Positions 1 through 13,116 of a DNA stretch of 64,000 nucleotides are shown piece by piece. Location: the NCBI GenBank assembly GCA_940337035.1, contig OW679195.1, forward strand, positions 177,168,015-177,232,014, written 5' to 3'. The notes below the pieces were generated by a model that ran no database searches, had not been told where the DNA came from, and saw only the letters and a program-made list of their open reading frames with translations. Numbering within the stretch: position 1 is the stretch's first letter; each line of letters opens with the position of its first letter. Origin of the DNA: Agriotes lineatus. Taxonomy: Eukaryota; Arthropoda; Insecta; Coleoptera; Elateridae. A program made the position numbers and the translations under genes.

Positions 1-1821
1 GATTAATATTAGAAGGCAACTGAGACGAGACCAGAAGTGGGATACAATCGAATATGCTGCAATAAATAAATTAATTAAAAGAAATGTAAGAGGAGATGTA
101 AAGATTTACAACGAAAATCTAGCAAAAACAATTATCGAAGAAAACCGTAATATGAAGATTCTAAGAAGTAACCTATCACTAGGCAAGAAACATATACTTA
201 AGTTAAAGAAACAAGATGGAACTGAAACCAAGGGGGAATAAGAAATTTTAGAAGCAGCTAGAGAGTTCTATGCAAATCTATACAAATCAAATACACAACA
301 AATAAACGAAAACAGAGGGAAATAATAGTAAATGTGGGATCGGAAGAAATACCGGAAATAACGACAGCCGAAATAATAAACGCCCTAAAATACTCAAAGA
401 ACAAGAAAGCACCTGGAAAAGACTCCATAATCAATAAACATTTAAAAAATGGAGGAAAGCATTTAATGCAGATCATAAAAATGCTATTCAATAAATGCTT
501 AATAGAAGAAGATACACCTGAGGACTGGAACGAAGCTATAATTATACTAATATATAAAAAGGGTGAGAAAACGAGCATTGCCAACTACCGACCCATCAGC
601 CTCCTGTCCCATATATATAAACTGTTCATTAAAATCCTAGCCAACAGACTGGAGAAAAAACTGGACGCCTATCAACCTATAGAACAGGCGGGTTTCAGAA
701 AAGGGTTTGGAACCATTGACCATTTGCAAACAATAAAACTAATAATAGAAAAAAGTAAGGAATATAATCTACCCCTAACGATGGCTTTTATCGACTACGA
801 GAAAGTTTTTGATACGATTGATATGATGGAAATTTTACAAGCATTAGACGACGCCCGTATTGATACCCGATATTCCAACATAATAAAGAACATATATAAG
901 CGAGCAACAAGTGCAATAAAGCTCAAGGAAACTTCGGAAACCTTTAAAGTGGAACGAGGAGTGAGACAGGGAGACACACTGTCCCCGAAGCTTTTCACCC
1001 TAGTTTTGGAAAATATATTTAAAAGGATCGAATGGGAAGAGATGGGTATAAATATAGACGGCAAATACCTCACTCACCTGAGATATGCTGATGACTTAGT
1101 CGTATTCGCGAAAACGGGAGGAGAACTGCAGCTTATGGTCAACCAACTGCAAGAACAATCAACGCAAGTTGGTCTCAATATGAATTTAAAGAAGACAAAA
1201 GTAATGTCAAATCTGGAACAACCACTACATATAACAGTGGAAGGAAACTCAATAGAACAAGTTGATTCATATATATATCTGGGACATAACATAAAAATGG
1301 GAAAAGAAAACCAGGAAGCAGAGGTTAACAGAAGAATAGGTTTAGGATGGGCAGCTTTTAATAAATTATCACTGTATCTAAAAAGTCAAATATTCGACAA
1401 ATGTATTTTGCCCGTCCTGATATACGGCACAGAAACTATGACTTTTACCAGCAAAATCATGAAAAAATTTGCAACAGTACAAAGGGCAATGGAGAGGAGA
1501 ATGACCGGGATAACATTAAGAGACAGGAAAACAAACAAATGGTTGAGAGAAAAAACAAAGGTCAAAGATATAATGGAAAGAATTGCGGAACAAAAATGGA
1601 GCTGGGCGGAACATATGGTAAGAGCAGACGACAGATGGACAAGCAGAGTGCTTCAGTGGCAGCCTAGGGAAGGGAAAAGAAGTATTGGTAGACCACCGAA
1701 ACGATGGGAAGATGACATAAGAGAGACAACGGGAAGAAAATGGAGAAGAATAGCGAAAGAAAGACAGAAATGGAAAGAAAAAGGGGAGAACTATGTCCAC
1801 TACTGGACAATAAAGGTCTGA
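1..1821 (+). pseudogene. RTE-clade non-LTR retrotransposon, endonuclease-RT linker and reverse transcriptase (5' end outside window)
   Basis: The long open part (334-1821, 495 codons, GTG at its edge) carries the reverse transcriptase blocks in order: APGKD near residue 27, NYRPISLLS near 83, QAGFRKGFGTIDHL near 118, FIDYEKVFD near 152, RGVRQGDTLSP near 209 and the catalytic YADDL near 251. The tail has the RTE-type GRPPKRWEDDI motif and ends in a Lys/Arg/Trp-rich stretch. Bases 2-240 encode the linker in another frame, with a TAA near 239 and a frameshift before 334, so this copy cannot make the full protein. The apurinic endonuclease that should precede it lies outside the window. A purine-rich 3' tail follows the stop. 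Clade assignment is from motif memory. Confidence 0.85.
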
Positions 1822-1869
1822 AAAAAGAAGAAAAGAAGAATACACTTTCATATTTATATAAATTACCAC

Positions 1870-2040
1870 CTTCTGCCTTTCGTTCGGTTTAAGAGGTTCC
1901 AAGAGTGACCGTGCTCTTACGCTTTTTTCCTGATGAAATTCATCTAAAAGTGGGCGAAACATTAAACTCTATTTCGACAATGACATGGTCCAATCCCTGA
2001 AGTCGTGCGTTACATAATGAATATATTTCAAGTAAATGTC
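1870..2040 (+). repeat. Penelope-like element terminal fragment with degenerate hammerhead-like core
   Basis: This stretch aligns by eye with the terminal region of the Penelope element at 31640-31795: it shares ACCGTGCTCTT, CCTGATGAA, AGTGGGCGAAAC, ATGACA(T/C)GGTCCAATCCC and GTTAC(A/T)TAATGA. The block CTGATGA (1930-1936) ... GAAAC (1956-1960) is the hammerhead-ribozyme core order, but the intervening stem II has decayed here. Confidence 0.6.
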
Positions 2041-4137
2041 TGTATTCATGAACGAGGGTATTTCGAGCATTTGTTATATAGCTTTATTTATTTCTTAATA
2101 ATAATGACAGTATATGTATTTTCTTAAGCAAATCTATGCGAATGTAATTTAAAAAAGATATTAGTAAATTTTGTAGTAACATAAAGAAGTTTGGCCAGAT
2201 ACTCCGCGGGTTAGGATAATCAGAGAAACAAGTTTTAATATTAAATTTTCTCTGAATAATGTGCCATTAATGTTACCCTCTCATTGTAAGAATTTACTGA
2301 ATTTAATACCTGCTAAACAATTTCTTTAAGCAGTTTTACGAATTTACCAAACTCCAGTCAGTTTACTTAAAAGACTTGGAGAGCTCTACTGGAAAAGTGT
2401 ATTTTCTGATATACCTACGTAAATGGGGAGTTTATCCTGTTTCCTTTCATAAACACAGCTCTCCAAACACCTCCAGGGAAATTATTTGTATTGTAACACT
2501 TCAAAACAATAAAAAATACTAGTAGTAAAAAAATATTTCGCCGAGATGGCAGTAGAGTAGGGCAGAACGAAAAAAGAGGTTTTTATTTTTTTAATAACTT
2601 TAATTATATCAGATTTTAAAAGGTGTATTTTAGGATAAAAAGACTATATAAAAGCTGCGTAACGTACCAGACTTTGTTCCGGAATTTTCAAATCCCTTCG
2701 AAGCGTGCTTATTTAAACGTGACCAAAATTCGATAAATTTAGTTTAAAACTGGTTGCCTCATATCAGGTAAAGCTCAGATGCCCAGGATCAGTTTTACTC
2801 ACATGTATAAGCTATAGGAATAACACAGTGTAGAAATCAATTGTATATTGTGTTTAAGTATATACAAAATAATTCTTAATTAATGAAAATAACATTCCTT
2901 CGGCATATTAGTTCGGCGTTGGGTTATTTTTGGAAGTTTAAGCAACCCACATTGCACGCTGGCTTGGTTCGGTTGTTGTTCCTGGATCTTGTCAAAAGTT
3001 CAAAGACGGTAGGCGCAGGATATTTGCAGTGCTGATGTACTGGGACCAACAGATCGAAAACATACTATATTGGCACCGGCAAAGATGGCGTTTGTTATTT
3101 ATAGTTAGCGGGCGGACAAATTCAAGTGTTTAACGGTGGCTCTGATGTTCACGGTGAGTGTATTACGCCTGGCTGGAGGGGGTACATCCTGTGTGAATAA
3201 ATTTAGATCACTCAGAATAATATTATCTGGACATTTTTACTTTACCCAAAAGTCCGCTTTTGACAGCCCGAATCGCCGATGAGCGCTGAAAGATTTTCGG
3301 TCGGTCCGGACTCACGGCAGGTGGACTAATTTGCCTACGTCGAGGCATTTGGATTAACCGCGTTTTATGTTAATTTCACCAAGAAGTTATGGCAATAATA
3401 ACCGGGAAGAAGGGCGGGGATTAGGTGCTGTGGACATATAAAGGAATTTTCCAGCGAGATGGGAACTAAGTCCACCGGCGCCAGACAGGCCAGGAGGGAT
3501 CAGAAAAGAGGGGTCAGAACGCGGAGAGGACCTGGTGATCAGGATCAGGTCTCAAAACTCAAAGTGAAGTTAACTAGCTTCGGGTTCTCCTTTTATATTT
3601 TTCGGCCACCTCGTTGTGGGATTATTTTTAGAGGGGCTTGGAGAAGCAACTGCGTGGTGTGCCGGTTTACGCTACGTACGCGCATAGCGGCTGAGATCGT
3701 CTTATCGAAAATCCGAACGCTATGGAAAATTTCTAGCACACTATTTGTTTATTGTTTGTGCCTTAGGTAAATTTGATGCGGGGCTAACGTTAAGCTGAAA
3801 CGAATATTTTGACATTTTCGGGTTCTTCGAGTGGGTCAAGGTTTTGGAAAAAAAATGTTCTCAACGCATATTTTGTTCTTGAGTTTCCCATTTTTTAAAT
3901 AAAACTGATGTGAGTTAACAAAAGGTGCCTTTTGTAGTCATAGAACACTGTGCAAAAGCTGGAAGCGGCATTTTGTCATGTTCACGTTTCTCAAGAGGGT
4001 CAAAGTGTGGGCTCAAAAGCTAATTTTTGCCAGATGTAATTTTTTACATGATTTGCCATAATTATTTTACTTTTACTTTTTATCATAAAAAAAGATTTAA
4101 CTAAACTTAACATAAAATATATTAAAAACAGCAACTA
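2041..4137. other. No recognisable gene
   Basis: AT-rich sequence without a convincing ORF. A more GC-rich island at about 2930-3560 includes a 103-codon Arg-rich ORF (3459-3770) and could be the edge of an LTR element, but I see no paired LTR. Confidence 0.3.
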
Positions 4138-4269
4138 AGAAGAGACTTAATCTGATTTTTATCAAACGATGGCAATGTACTTCTGGACTTTATGCGGGCT
4201 TGAATCAGGTTGTGTGATAGTTTTTCTTTTATGTTTGTTGCCGTACTTTACTCTTGGACCATAGCTTGG

Positions 4270-4870
4270 TCTTTTCTTCAGTCAATAAAGTGTTCAAGTA
4301 TTGGCGTTAATATGTGCTGTTCACTCGTACAGAACACTAGTTCTGTTTCTGTAGCTTTTCTGATTTTCATTCTGTCAATTGTTATTGTAGAATTCTCTTC
4401 TAATAAACACCAATATTTTTCAAAACAGCATCTGCAATTATAGCTGCTTCGTGATGTGGTTTTATCACAAGCAAAAACTTTAGAAGGCAACTTAACTCTC
4501 ATTTGTGTCGACGTTTTGGATTCTGTTTTACCTAATAAAACAGACGCGAACAGTAATTATTATAGGCAAATATAGAACTCGGTTTAGTAAACTTACATGG
4601 CGCTCCTATTAGCTCAACATGTTCTTCTTCATCCTCCTTTTCTTTTTCCATTTGTCATTTTTATGACTGTTGGGGCTAATAAACGAAGACCCTTCTTTAA
4701 CGGTGGAACGACTATACATGACGGAATGAGTTGTAGTTTTATCAGACGGGCTGCTGTTTTGGCATTTCTTTCATCTGCCTTGTTTTTTGGTAACTTCTGC
4801 ATCTACATTTGCTACGCTACGCTCTATAAGAGCTACCTTTTTAGATTTTTCGAATTTGCAGTTGTCAAGT
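4270..4870 (-). pseudogene. Degenerate coding-like fragment, unidentified
   Basis: On the minus strand, short frames interrupted by stops read as protein-like, Lys- and Cys-rich text (for example RMKIRKATETE and EEHVELIGAP). This looks like a decayed transposon-borne or processed gene. I do not recognise the family; the plus-strand ORFs here are probably shadows. Confidence 0.25.
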
Positions 4871-4879
4871 AAGTAAATA

Positions 4880-7244
4880 AGGTAACATGACATCACAGTA
4901 GGTGGTTAAAAACGATTGTTTATTAGTTTAGGCTGACCAAAAATTTCACGATAATCCTAACTTCTAGTAGTCATAATTTATTCGACAGTCAATTTATTAT
5001 ACATCTTATAACGTATCAAGCCAATGTACAACTGAAGACAATAGAGCTAGCATGTAATTACCGCGATAAATGCCAGTGGTGTGATTGAATAAGACTGCGT
5101 CGTTTAAGAAGCAAATTATGTTTTATACACTAAATTTTAGGGCTAGTGAAGAACGAGAATACACTGAACTAATAATATTTGGTTTAGAAATTTTCTTAAC
5201 TCACTAAAATATGCATTTTATAGGCTCTTACAAATAGTTATTGCTAACTTTTTAAGTTGCCGCGAATTGCAAAAAAACAAAAAAATCTAAAATTCAAGTC
5301 CCGCGAGGAACCTTAAAATAGGCCAACCAGCTTCAGGGACCCTTTTCATTTGTCCAAAGGCACATTTTGACGCCTATGACAGAGTGATTTAAAAAACAAA
5401 CTTTTTCGTTCCCCCCTAGTGTACAGGCTGTTTTTTTTTCTTCAACGAGTCTTCATGTACTTCTTAATAATTACCGAAAGAATTACGAAAGCGTTTTGAT
5501 TAAGATTATTTGAGGGGCTGTGTTTTTAAAAGAAAATAAAATGTACCCACTTTTAAGAAATGTTACCAATATTTTCGACTGTATCGCCTGTCAACAAATG
5601 ATTGCTTTGCTTTACTCTAACATAACAAAGTGACTATGTTTTAAATAACGTTTTTGAGCCTTAGCTTATTATGATTAATTATTGTTACTCTTGTTCTCTG
5701 AATGCTCTCATTATATATAGTAGTGTGTATTAATCGTATCTTAACAGATACGATTTATCATCTATTTGAAAGCACGAAGTGGGTTATGAAAAACTTCTCT
5801 TTAGAATACCGACAGCACAAAGTGTTGCAGCTTTGCCTCAGTTTAACCGAAATCGTATATTTTAAGAGGAGTCTCTAAGCATGTACTAAAATAGGCAACA
5901 CCCTGTAGTTTAAACCTGCAACGAAACTCCAGGCAAGTACCTAAGTAATACTTATATATTGCCCGCGTTCTTCGTTGCGACAAACCTCGTCTGTTTTATA
6001 TCGAAATAATTACGAATTGAACAAGTAGCCGCAACAATTTCTTAATTGTGCAGAGGAATATCGAACACGCAGGACCTCCCATATAGATGTAAATACTCGG
6101 TACTGCAGCGAAAATAACTCGCCGGCGCATTTTTAAGTTCGCAACACGTTAGGGAATAATTAAATCAATTACGTTCGATTACCTCGTCAACAACGCAGTT
6201 TTGTTTCCCCGGAAAAACGCATTCGTGGACAGTGGACTAATTAGAGCGGTCTCTGATCGCCAGAGGGCAGCGAATTCGCGCACCTCTTCCAACTAGCATG
6301 GTCTAGAAAATAAGAGACAGTACGTTGCATGTTGTAATGCAAATGGTTCTGCGCCGTGCATTTATTAAGAAATTTAAATTTGCATACAAATAGTGGCATC
6401 CATCAATTTTATTACAAACTACATGATAATAATTCTTCATTGATGCCAATTAAGTATCGTAAATTGCTGGCTTTGTGCAGTGTAATAGCTCTAGTGATCT
6501 CCAGCCTGGAAAGTTCTGTTCTGCCACTAAGCGAAACACAGTAAATTAAATCGTCATCCCTTCGTTTGGATTGGTATTAAAATCAGTTCTACTTGAGCAT
6601 TTATGCCAGGCTATGAAACTAGAAGGTTCAGTTAAAAACTATTTCCAACAAAACCACAGCAAAAATTAATGTGTAATTATTCCTTCTTCAGTGGTCTGTT
6701 TATTTCCCCAAATTCCTTAGAAATTGAAGTAAAGTTTTCTTATTAGAGGTTAACAACTACCCCAGGTGTTAGTGAAGTAGCCAGAGATCTAAAAAGATAC
6801 ATCCAGTTTGAGACATAAAACAATGCCAATATTATACTCTATAATTTTAATTTCAAAGTAGATGAAGTGCAGTATTTTTCCAAATAATAATTACGGTTCT
6901 TCTAATCTAAGTAATCTTTAAAAAAATAAATTCAAATCTACTTGAACACTCCACATCAAATGCCACCAGCATAAAAGCAAAAAATGAAAAATATTATTGT
7001 AAGTCTAAACTCAATACAGGCATCTAGGTAAGATTTTATTGCCGATACAGTTGTAAAAGATTTCTAAGATACAAGACATTGACTACCCTTATCAATCTAT
7101 ACAACGGCTGTTTTCCACCGTACTTAGTGGACAGTGGTTGAACTGATCTTAATTCTTGAACTAGGTGAACCAGCTCAGAAGGTGACATCATATCGTACGA
7201 TTAGCCGAAGATATTTGAGAAGACAGACTAAAATATGTTCTTGA
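4880..7244. other. No recognisable gene
   Basis: AT-rich sequence with only short ORFs. I see no motif, tRNA or repeat that I can name. Confidence 0.3.
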
Positions 7245-7442
7245 AAAACATTTCTTCTACGACCACTACTAAAAGTAGGCCTTTTAACACTAGCTTGTTT
7301 CACTAAAAATGACGTTTTATACATCAGCGTGTTAAAAGTGAAATCAGCGGTTTACTTTTAGCACATGTGGTAAAAGTAAACAGCTGGTGTTGAATTTAGA
7401 ATTTTAAACAGGAAGTGAGGTTATAAAGTTATTCTAGTTACT
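7245..7442 (+). repeat. Repeat unit of about 200 bp (copy 1), target of the Jockey insertion
   Basis: Shares ACTACTAAAAGTAGGCCTTT, TAGCTTGTTTCACTAAAA, GACGTTTTATA, AAATCAGC and TTATTCTAGTT in the same order with 11925-12120. It holds an internal palindrome at 7350-7381 (GTTTACTTTTA, 10-nt spacer, reverse complement). The retrotransposon interrupts this repeat at TCTAGTTACT. Confidence 0.7.
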
Positions 7443-7632
7443 AGTTCGCATTTGGCTTTCTTAGCGTAAAGACGTTCGGGTCAGCTGTTCGTTATAAAGT
7501 TCAAGTGCTATTATTATCACGTGTGATAATAGTGAGGCCGCTCGCTACGATATACGGTAATAAAGGTGTGCAGCTGTTAAGATGTGCAACATAAAACCTC
7601 GTAGTGATTAGGCGGACAAAAAAAAAAACGCA

Positions 7633-9055
7633 ATGAATCTACAACAGCAGAATATGTATATGCAATCTTTTCTTCCCATTACGCCAGTGGCGTATCCAAC
7701 TAATTTTTCACAACTGATGCAAAATACACAACAAGCCATACAACCCCAACAAATGAGCTATAATGGTTTGATACCTCACCAATCAGCGTATGAAATGGCT
7801 CCTCAAGTACCATTTCAACAAACACAGTATCAAACATTACCTGCTACGTCAACTAATCCATCACAGCTGGGATATCACTCTCAACAAATTATAAGAATGT
7901 CATCGACCAGTGAAGACGAATCAAATGATACACAGGAAACTAACAATATTCCATGGGAACAAGTAAAAAGTATCAAACGAAAGAAGATTACTAGATCTGC
8001 AAATACCAGTAATTATGAAACCATTAAAATAACCACCAATAACAAGTTCAGCCCACTAACAGTTGAAGGAAACAACCCTCAAAACACTGTTTCTACGGAA
8101 AAGATCAGCAAACCTCCCCCAATATACATATATGGAGTAACTAACTATCGAGACATGATAAATCAAATTGAGAAACTGCGTAGAGGATGAACAGTATACC
8201 ACGAAGAGCTTAGCTAATAACACCATCAAGATTAATTGTAATATTGCAGATAGTTATCGAAAACTAATCAAATATTTAAAGCAAGAGAACATTATTCACC
8301 ACAGCTATCAACTGAAAGAAGATCGTGCCTACAGAGTGGTTATTAAACATCTACATAACTCCATCCCAACTGCAGAAATCGTAAAAAAATTAACAAAATT
8401 AGGACACAAGGTGAGAAACATCATAAATGCTAGACACAGAACTACAAAAGAGCCCTTAAATCTCTTTTTCGTTGACCTTGAGCCAGCAAACAATAACAAA
8501 GAGGTTTACAACATACAAAGACTACAAAACGTAAACATCAGGATTGAACCACCCCACAAAACCAAAAACGATATTGTACAGTGTACGAGGTGCCAACTAT
8601 ACGGACACTCCAAATCATATTGCAATAGTCCTTACGTATATGTTAAATGTGGAGGATCGCACAGTATTGAAAGCTGTAAAAAATCTAAACAAACGACAGC
8701 CACTTGTGCATTGTGCGGAGGTGACCATCCGGCCAATTATAAAGGATGCGGATATTACCATAAGCTAATCCAGGGAAATCAGACACAAAAAAAGGTTAGT
8801 GCTATAAAACCAATAACCTCAAATAACGTAAACATCAAACCCAACCTTTACCAGGGCAGTTATCAAAATCAAAACAGAACATATAGCAGTGTAGTCAGCA
8901 ATAATCAACTAAATAATGTTAATACATCAGAACCATCAAACGAGATACTATCACAATTTCTTAATGAATTTAAAGCTATGTTCAATCAGTTAATTCAACA
9001 GAATAGTATGGTACTTAACATGCGAACAACGCTAATTAGTAAACTAGCTCATTAA
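7633..9055 (+). pseudogene. Jockey ORF1 (gag-like nucleic-acid binding protein), one frameshift
   Basis: The first segment (7633-8190) is Gln/Asn/Pro-rich and ends in a YRDMINQIE motif. The second (about 8180-9055, another frame) continues with a conserved region before the zinc knuckles, then three Cys-rich boxes at about 8581-8750: CTRCQLYGHSKSYC, a second with one Cys changed to Tyr (YVYVKC), and CALCGGDHPANYKGC. The overlap near 8168-8190 marks a single frameshift within one original ORF. In this clade the protein packages the element RNA. The missing Cys in the middle knuckle suggests decay. The start ATG at 7633 follows an A-rich run and is the first long open frame in the element. Confidence 0.85.
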
Positions 9056-11716
9056 TGGCTAAGTTTTTACGAATCGCACTATGGAACGCCAATGGTCTTG
9101 AACAACACAAAGAAGAAGTAAAAACCTTTTTAATAAACAACCACATAGATGTCCTATTAGTCAGTGAAACACATTTTACAGGACGAACATATTTTAAAAT
9201 ACCAAATTATATAACATATAATACCAACCATCCTGATGGTACCGCGCATGGCGGCACAGCAGTTTTAATTAAAAATACAATTCACCATTACGAACTGCCG
9301 AAATATCAAAAAAATCTTCTACAATCCACTGCAATAAAAGTATCAACTCTACCATATGAACTGACAATTGCAGCTATCTATTGTCCACCTCGTCACAATA
9401 TAAAAAAGAATGATTTTGAAGAATACTTCCAAACATTAGGCAATAAATTTCTAGCTGGTGGTGATTATAATATTAAACACACTAGATGGGGCTCACGCCT
9501 AATAACAACCAAAGGCAGAGAACTGTTAAAAACAATAGAAGACCATAGATATTCATTTCTATCAACAGGCACACCAACCTACTGGCCGACTAATCCACGA
9601 AAAATCCCTGATTTACTAGATTTTTACGTTACAAATGGAATCAACTTGACATACACTAACATCATACCCAGCTACGACTTGTCATCTGACCACTCTCCAA
9701 TTATAACAACAATTGGAACGTCTGTAATATATAAGAAACCCTCACCTAGACTACACAATACTCACACAAATTGGGATACTTTTCGCAGCATATTAAATGA
9801 CAGTATAGATCTAAAAATCCGACTCAAAGAGACTGAAGAAATAGAAACTACTACAAAAGCATTTATAAGCCAAGTACAACAAGCTGCACAACAGTCTTCA
9901 CCAGTACTTCACGGAAGAAAAATAACCCGGGATATACCATTAGAAATTAAAAAAGCCGTAGCAGAAAAAAGACGTGCCAGATCAAAATGGCAACGTACTC
10001 ACACACCAGCTGACAGACGGGTCTATAATCAAATGTGCTAAAGATTAAGAAAGAAGCTCAAAGAAGTACGAAACCAGGAGTTTGAACAATATATAACTAA
10101 ATAAACCAGAACTGATAATTCCATATGGAAGCCAATAAAGAACTCAAGAAAACCTAAAACTCCTGCTCCACCAATAAGAAAAAACATTAATGAACCATGG
10201 GCAAAAAGTGATGCTGAGAAAGCTAACCTATTCGCAGAACATTTGGTTTCCGTATTCCAACCGATAGACAACGTAGCAGACCAAGAAATAGAACAAAGTC
10301 TCTCTATTCCATCTGTAACACATACGCCTATCAAAGCAGTGACACCAAAAGAAATCACTGAAGAAGTTAAATTTTTAAATCCAAAAAAGTCACCTGGAAT
10401 TGATCTGGTAACGGCTAAAATGTTGAAGGAATTACCTAGAAAAGGGATAGTAATGCTAACCTACATTTTTTTACAATGCTATTCTACGACTTGGATACTG
10501 GCCAAAATGTCTAAAAACTGCCCAAATCATAATGATAGCTAAACCAGGAAAAGAACCAACACATGTCTCCTCTTACAGGCCCATAAGTTTGCTATCAAAA
10601 ATCTCAAAACTTCTTGAAAAATTGGTGCTTCGTAAATTAAATGAAGACATGCCTTCCGAAAACTGGATACCAGATCATCAGTTCGGGTTTCGTCAGAAAC
10701 ACTCGACAGCGCAACAAGTTCACCGAATTACACAAACCATAAATAAAGCATTTGAAAATAAACAATATTGTAGTGGAGTATTTCTTGACATTAGCCAGGC
10801 TTTCGATAAAGTCTGGCACCCTGGACTAATCTACAAAATCAAGTGCATTCTTCCATCAGCTTACTTCAATCTCCTAAAATCATACCTGAACGAGAGAACA
10901 TTTCAAACTAAGGTAAATGAAGAGAAATCTGGTTATTTCCCAATCAATTCAGGAGTGCCACAAGGCAGCGTCCTTGGACCGCTGCTGTATGTCTTGTACA
11001 CGTCAGATCTACCAATGGCACAAAATGCGATTACAGGGACATTTGCCGACGATACGGCTATTCTTTCTTGCCACAAAGATCCTCAAATAGCCTCAAACAT
11101 AACACAAAGCTACCTAAACAACCTCCAACGATGGCTGGAAAAATGGAAAATAAAAGTGAACGAAAACAAATCTGCGCATATTACATTCACCCTCCGCAAA
11201 GAAGTATGCCCTGCAGTCACAATAAACAATGTACAAATACCACAAACAGAAACAGTAAGATATTTAGGATTACACTTAGATACTAAACTCACTTGGAAAC
11301 AACACATCACAAAAAAGAGAAAACAAGTAGAAATCAGGACAAGAGAACTACAGTGGCTGATAGGAAGAAAATCACGGGTATCTATGGAAAACAAAATCCT
11401 GATATACAAAGCAGTCAACAAGCCAATATGGGCATATGGACTAGAACTATGGGGATGTGCCTCCAAATCAAATATCGAAATCATTCAAAGGTGCCAATCG
11501 AAGATACTCCGTCAAATTGCAGACGCTCCCTGGTATGTAACAAACCATACACTACATACAGATTTACATGTTCCAACAGTACAAGAAGATATCCGTAAAA
11601 AAGCCATCTCGCATCATGCTGTTCTAGACAATCATCCTAACCCGCTAATGGAACAACTTTTAGAACCAGTAATTAACAAAAGACTAAAAAAGCTGTGGCC
11701 AAGTGAACTAATTTAA
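9055..11716 (+). pseudogene. Jockey ORF2: apurinic-type endonuclease plus reverse transcriptase
   Basis: The endonuclease spans about residues 1-225: LWNANGL, SETHF, AAIYCPP, GGDYNIKHTRWGS and SSDHSPI are the expected catalytic blocks. The reverse transcriptase follows: KKSPGIDL, YRPISLLSKISK, HQFGFRQKHST, LDISQAFDKVWH, GVPQGSVLGPLLY and the catalytic FADDTAIL at about 11040. Two in-frame stops (near 10039 and 10102) and one frameshift near 10485-10530 break the frame; the segments 9055-10041, 10243-10542 and 10532-11716 are pieces of one ORF. It normally nicks target DNA and copies the element RNA in place. No RNase H domain is visible. Confidence 0.9.
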
Positions 11717-11902
11717 GTTATTGTATTTTATATCTATTTAAGTTTATACAGGTGGTATCATTGGATATCTTCCTGATCATGTCCTTTGTCACTAGTACAT
11801 CTAGTAACCGCCAGCACTTTAGCTCATAGAATTGTGTACTATTCTGATTGCTAAATAAATTACTAATAAAAAAAAATAAAATTAAAAAAAAATCTAGTTA
11901 CT

Positions 11903-12310
11903 GCTTTCTTTCGAGGTAAAATGTTTTTTATCTACGACAACTACTAAAAGTAGGCCTTTTAGATCTAGCTTGTTTCACTAAAAGTGACGTTTTATAGTTT
12001 ACCGTGGTTAAAGAAATCAGCTGTTTACTTTTAACTCTAGTGCTAAAAGTGAAGTGAGGTTATAAAACTACAATTTCGAACTGGAAGTGAAGTTGTAAAG
12101 TTATTCTAGTTGCTTCTTGCGTTACAGCTAAAGTGTTTTTGAAATAATTAAAGTTTTATGTAATGAATACACTCAGATGTGGAGTATTAATAATTACATT
12201 TCGTAACTGACCTTGACAGCATTGGCTTCGCAAACATTCGCCCGCGCATGGCCTACTATTTATTATGACATAAGTTAGAAGTGTCGTAGATGCAAACATT
12301 TGTTAAAGAG
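11903..12310 (+). repeat. Same repeat family, copy 2 plus a partial third unit
   Basis: 11925-12120 repeats the order of blocks seen at 7245-7442. 12100-12300 continues with blocks (AATTAAAG..TTATGTAATGAATA, TATGACATAA, TGCAAA) that recur in the same orientation at 21800-21915, on the far side of the palindrome. Confidence 0.6.
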
Positions 12311-12386
12311 ATATTTATGGATTAATAACGGTAAAATTAAGGTCGTAGATAAAATATTGTATGCGACGCGTGTTAAAAGTCGTTTA

Positions 12387-12449
12387 TGCACGAGACATGT
12401 TATGAAACTCAGCCTTCGGATTCGTTTCATAATTTTCATGTTTCGTGCA
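12387..12449. repeat. Hairpin insertion present only in the left arm
   Basis: The left arm has 57 extra bases (about 12395-12451) between GCACGAG and TAGTATGAAG, which are adjacent in the right arm (21761-21777). Together with the preceding TGCACGAG they form a hairpin: TGCACGAGACATG pairs with CATGTTTCGTGCA, and TTATGAAAC with GTTTCATAA. Confidence 0.75.
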
Positions 12450-13043
12450 AGTAGTATGAAGACACCACTAATTGGATTAAGTGTTCAATTAAATTAATCG
12501 AGGCTCGATTAAATTAATCGGTTGATTGACAGGTGCTCCAATTAAACCGCGGATTGATCTAATTAATTTCGCGGATTGATCTAATTAATCACATATGAAG
12601 TTTGATATGTAATTTACATATGTGCTACTGATTAAATTACGCTTTTTAATTTGCTTCTGGAATTACACGGCGGCCATCTTGGTTTTCTGGCGGGAATATT
12701 TGAAATTTGAATTTTTTCCGATTTTTTTCTAAGTTCAATTTTTTGAATTTAAATCTCCCGGGGTGTCGGCCATCTTGGTGCGCGCGCACTTCTCACAGGT
12801 GTCGTTTTTAATTTTGAATTTTCGCAGAAATATTTGAATTTCAAACTGGTAGATCTTCCGTCTCCCTCATCGAAGCTACTCTCTCTCTCTCGCACGGATG
12901 CCATTTTAATTTCGCGCGAATATTTGAACTTTAATTTTTTTTTCAGATTTTTTCTAAGTCCCTGTTTTGAATTTAACTTCTCGGGTGTCGTCCATCTTGG
13001 TTTTCTCACATTTATTTTAATTTAGAAAAAGCTTCCTGCGATG

Positions 13044-13116
13044 ACCCATGGCTGGAGTTGAACCAGCGATCACAGCATTACGAGTACGAAGCCTTAACCA
13101 ACTGGGCTATCGAAGC
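13044..13116 (-). pseudogene. tRNA-Thr(CGU)-like sequence, left arm
   Basis: On the minus strand the D-arm (TAGCCCAGTTGGTTAAGGCT), an anticodon loop CTCGTAA (anticodon CGT) and a sound T-arm (GCTGG TTCAACT CCAGC) are present. The 5' acceptor strand GCTTCGA has no partner in the 3' CATGGGT, and the anticodon stem has weak pairs. This is a tRNA-derived pseudogene or SINE-like head rather than a working tRNA. It matches the right-arm copy. Confidence 0.6.

Larger units (their letters stand above)
7443..11892 (+). mobile_element. Near full-length Jockey-clade non-LTR retrotransposon
   Basis: The element is about 4.45 kb. It is flanked by a 10-bp target duplication TCTAGTTACT (7433-7442 and 11893-11902), has a 5' UTR of about 190 bp, ORF1 (7633-9055) with zinc knuckles, ORF2 (9055-11716) with endonuclease then reverse transcriptase, a 176-bp 3' UTR and an A-rich tail at 11869-11892. 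ORF1 TAA and ORF2 ATG touch at 9052-9057. Both ORFs are broken by frameshifts or stops, so the copy is inactive but fairly young. Clade assignment rests on the ORF1 zinc-knuckle pattern and the RT motifs. Confidence 0.9.
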
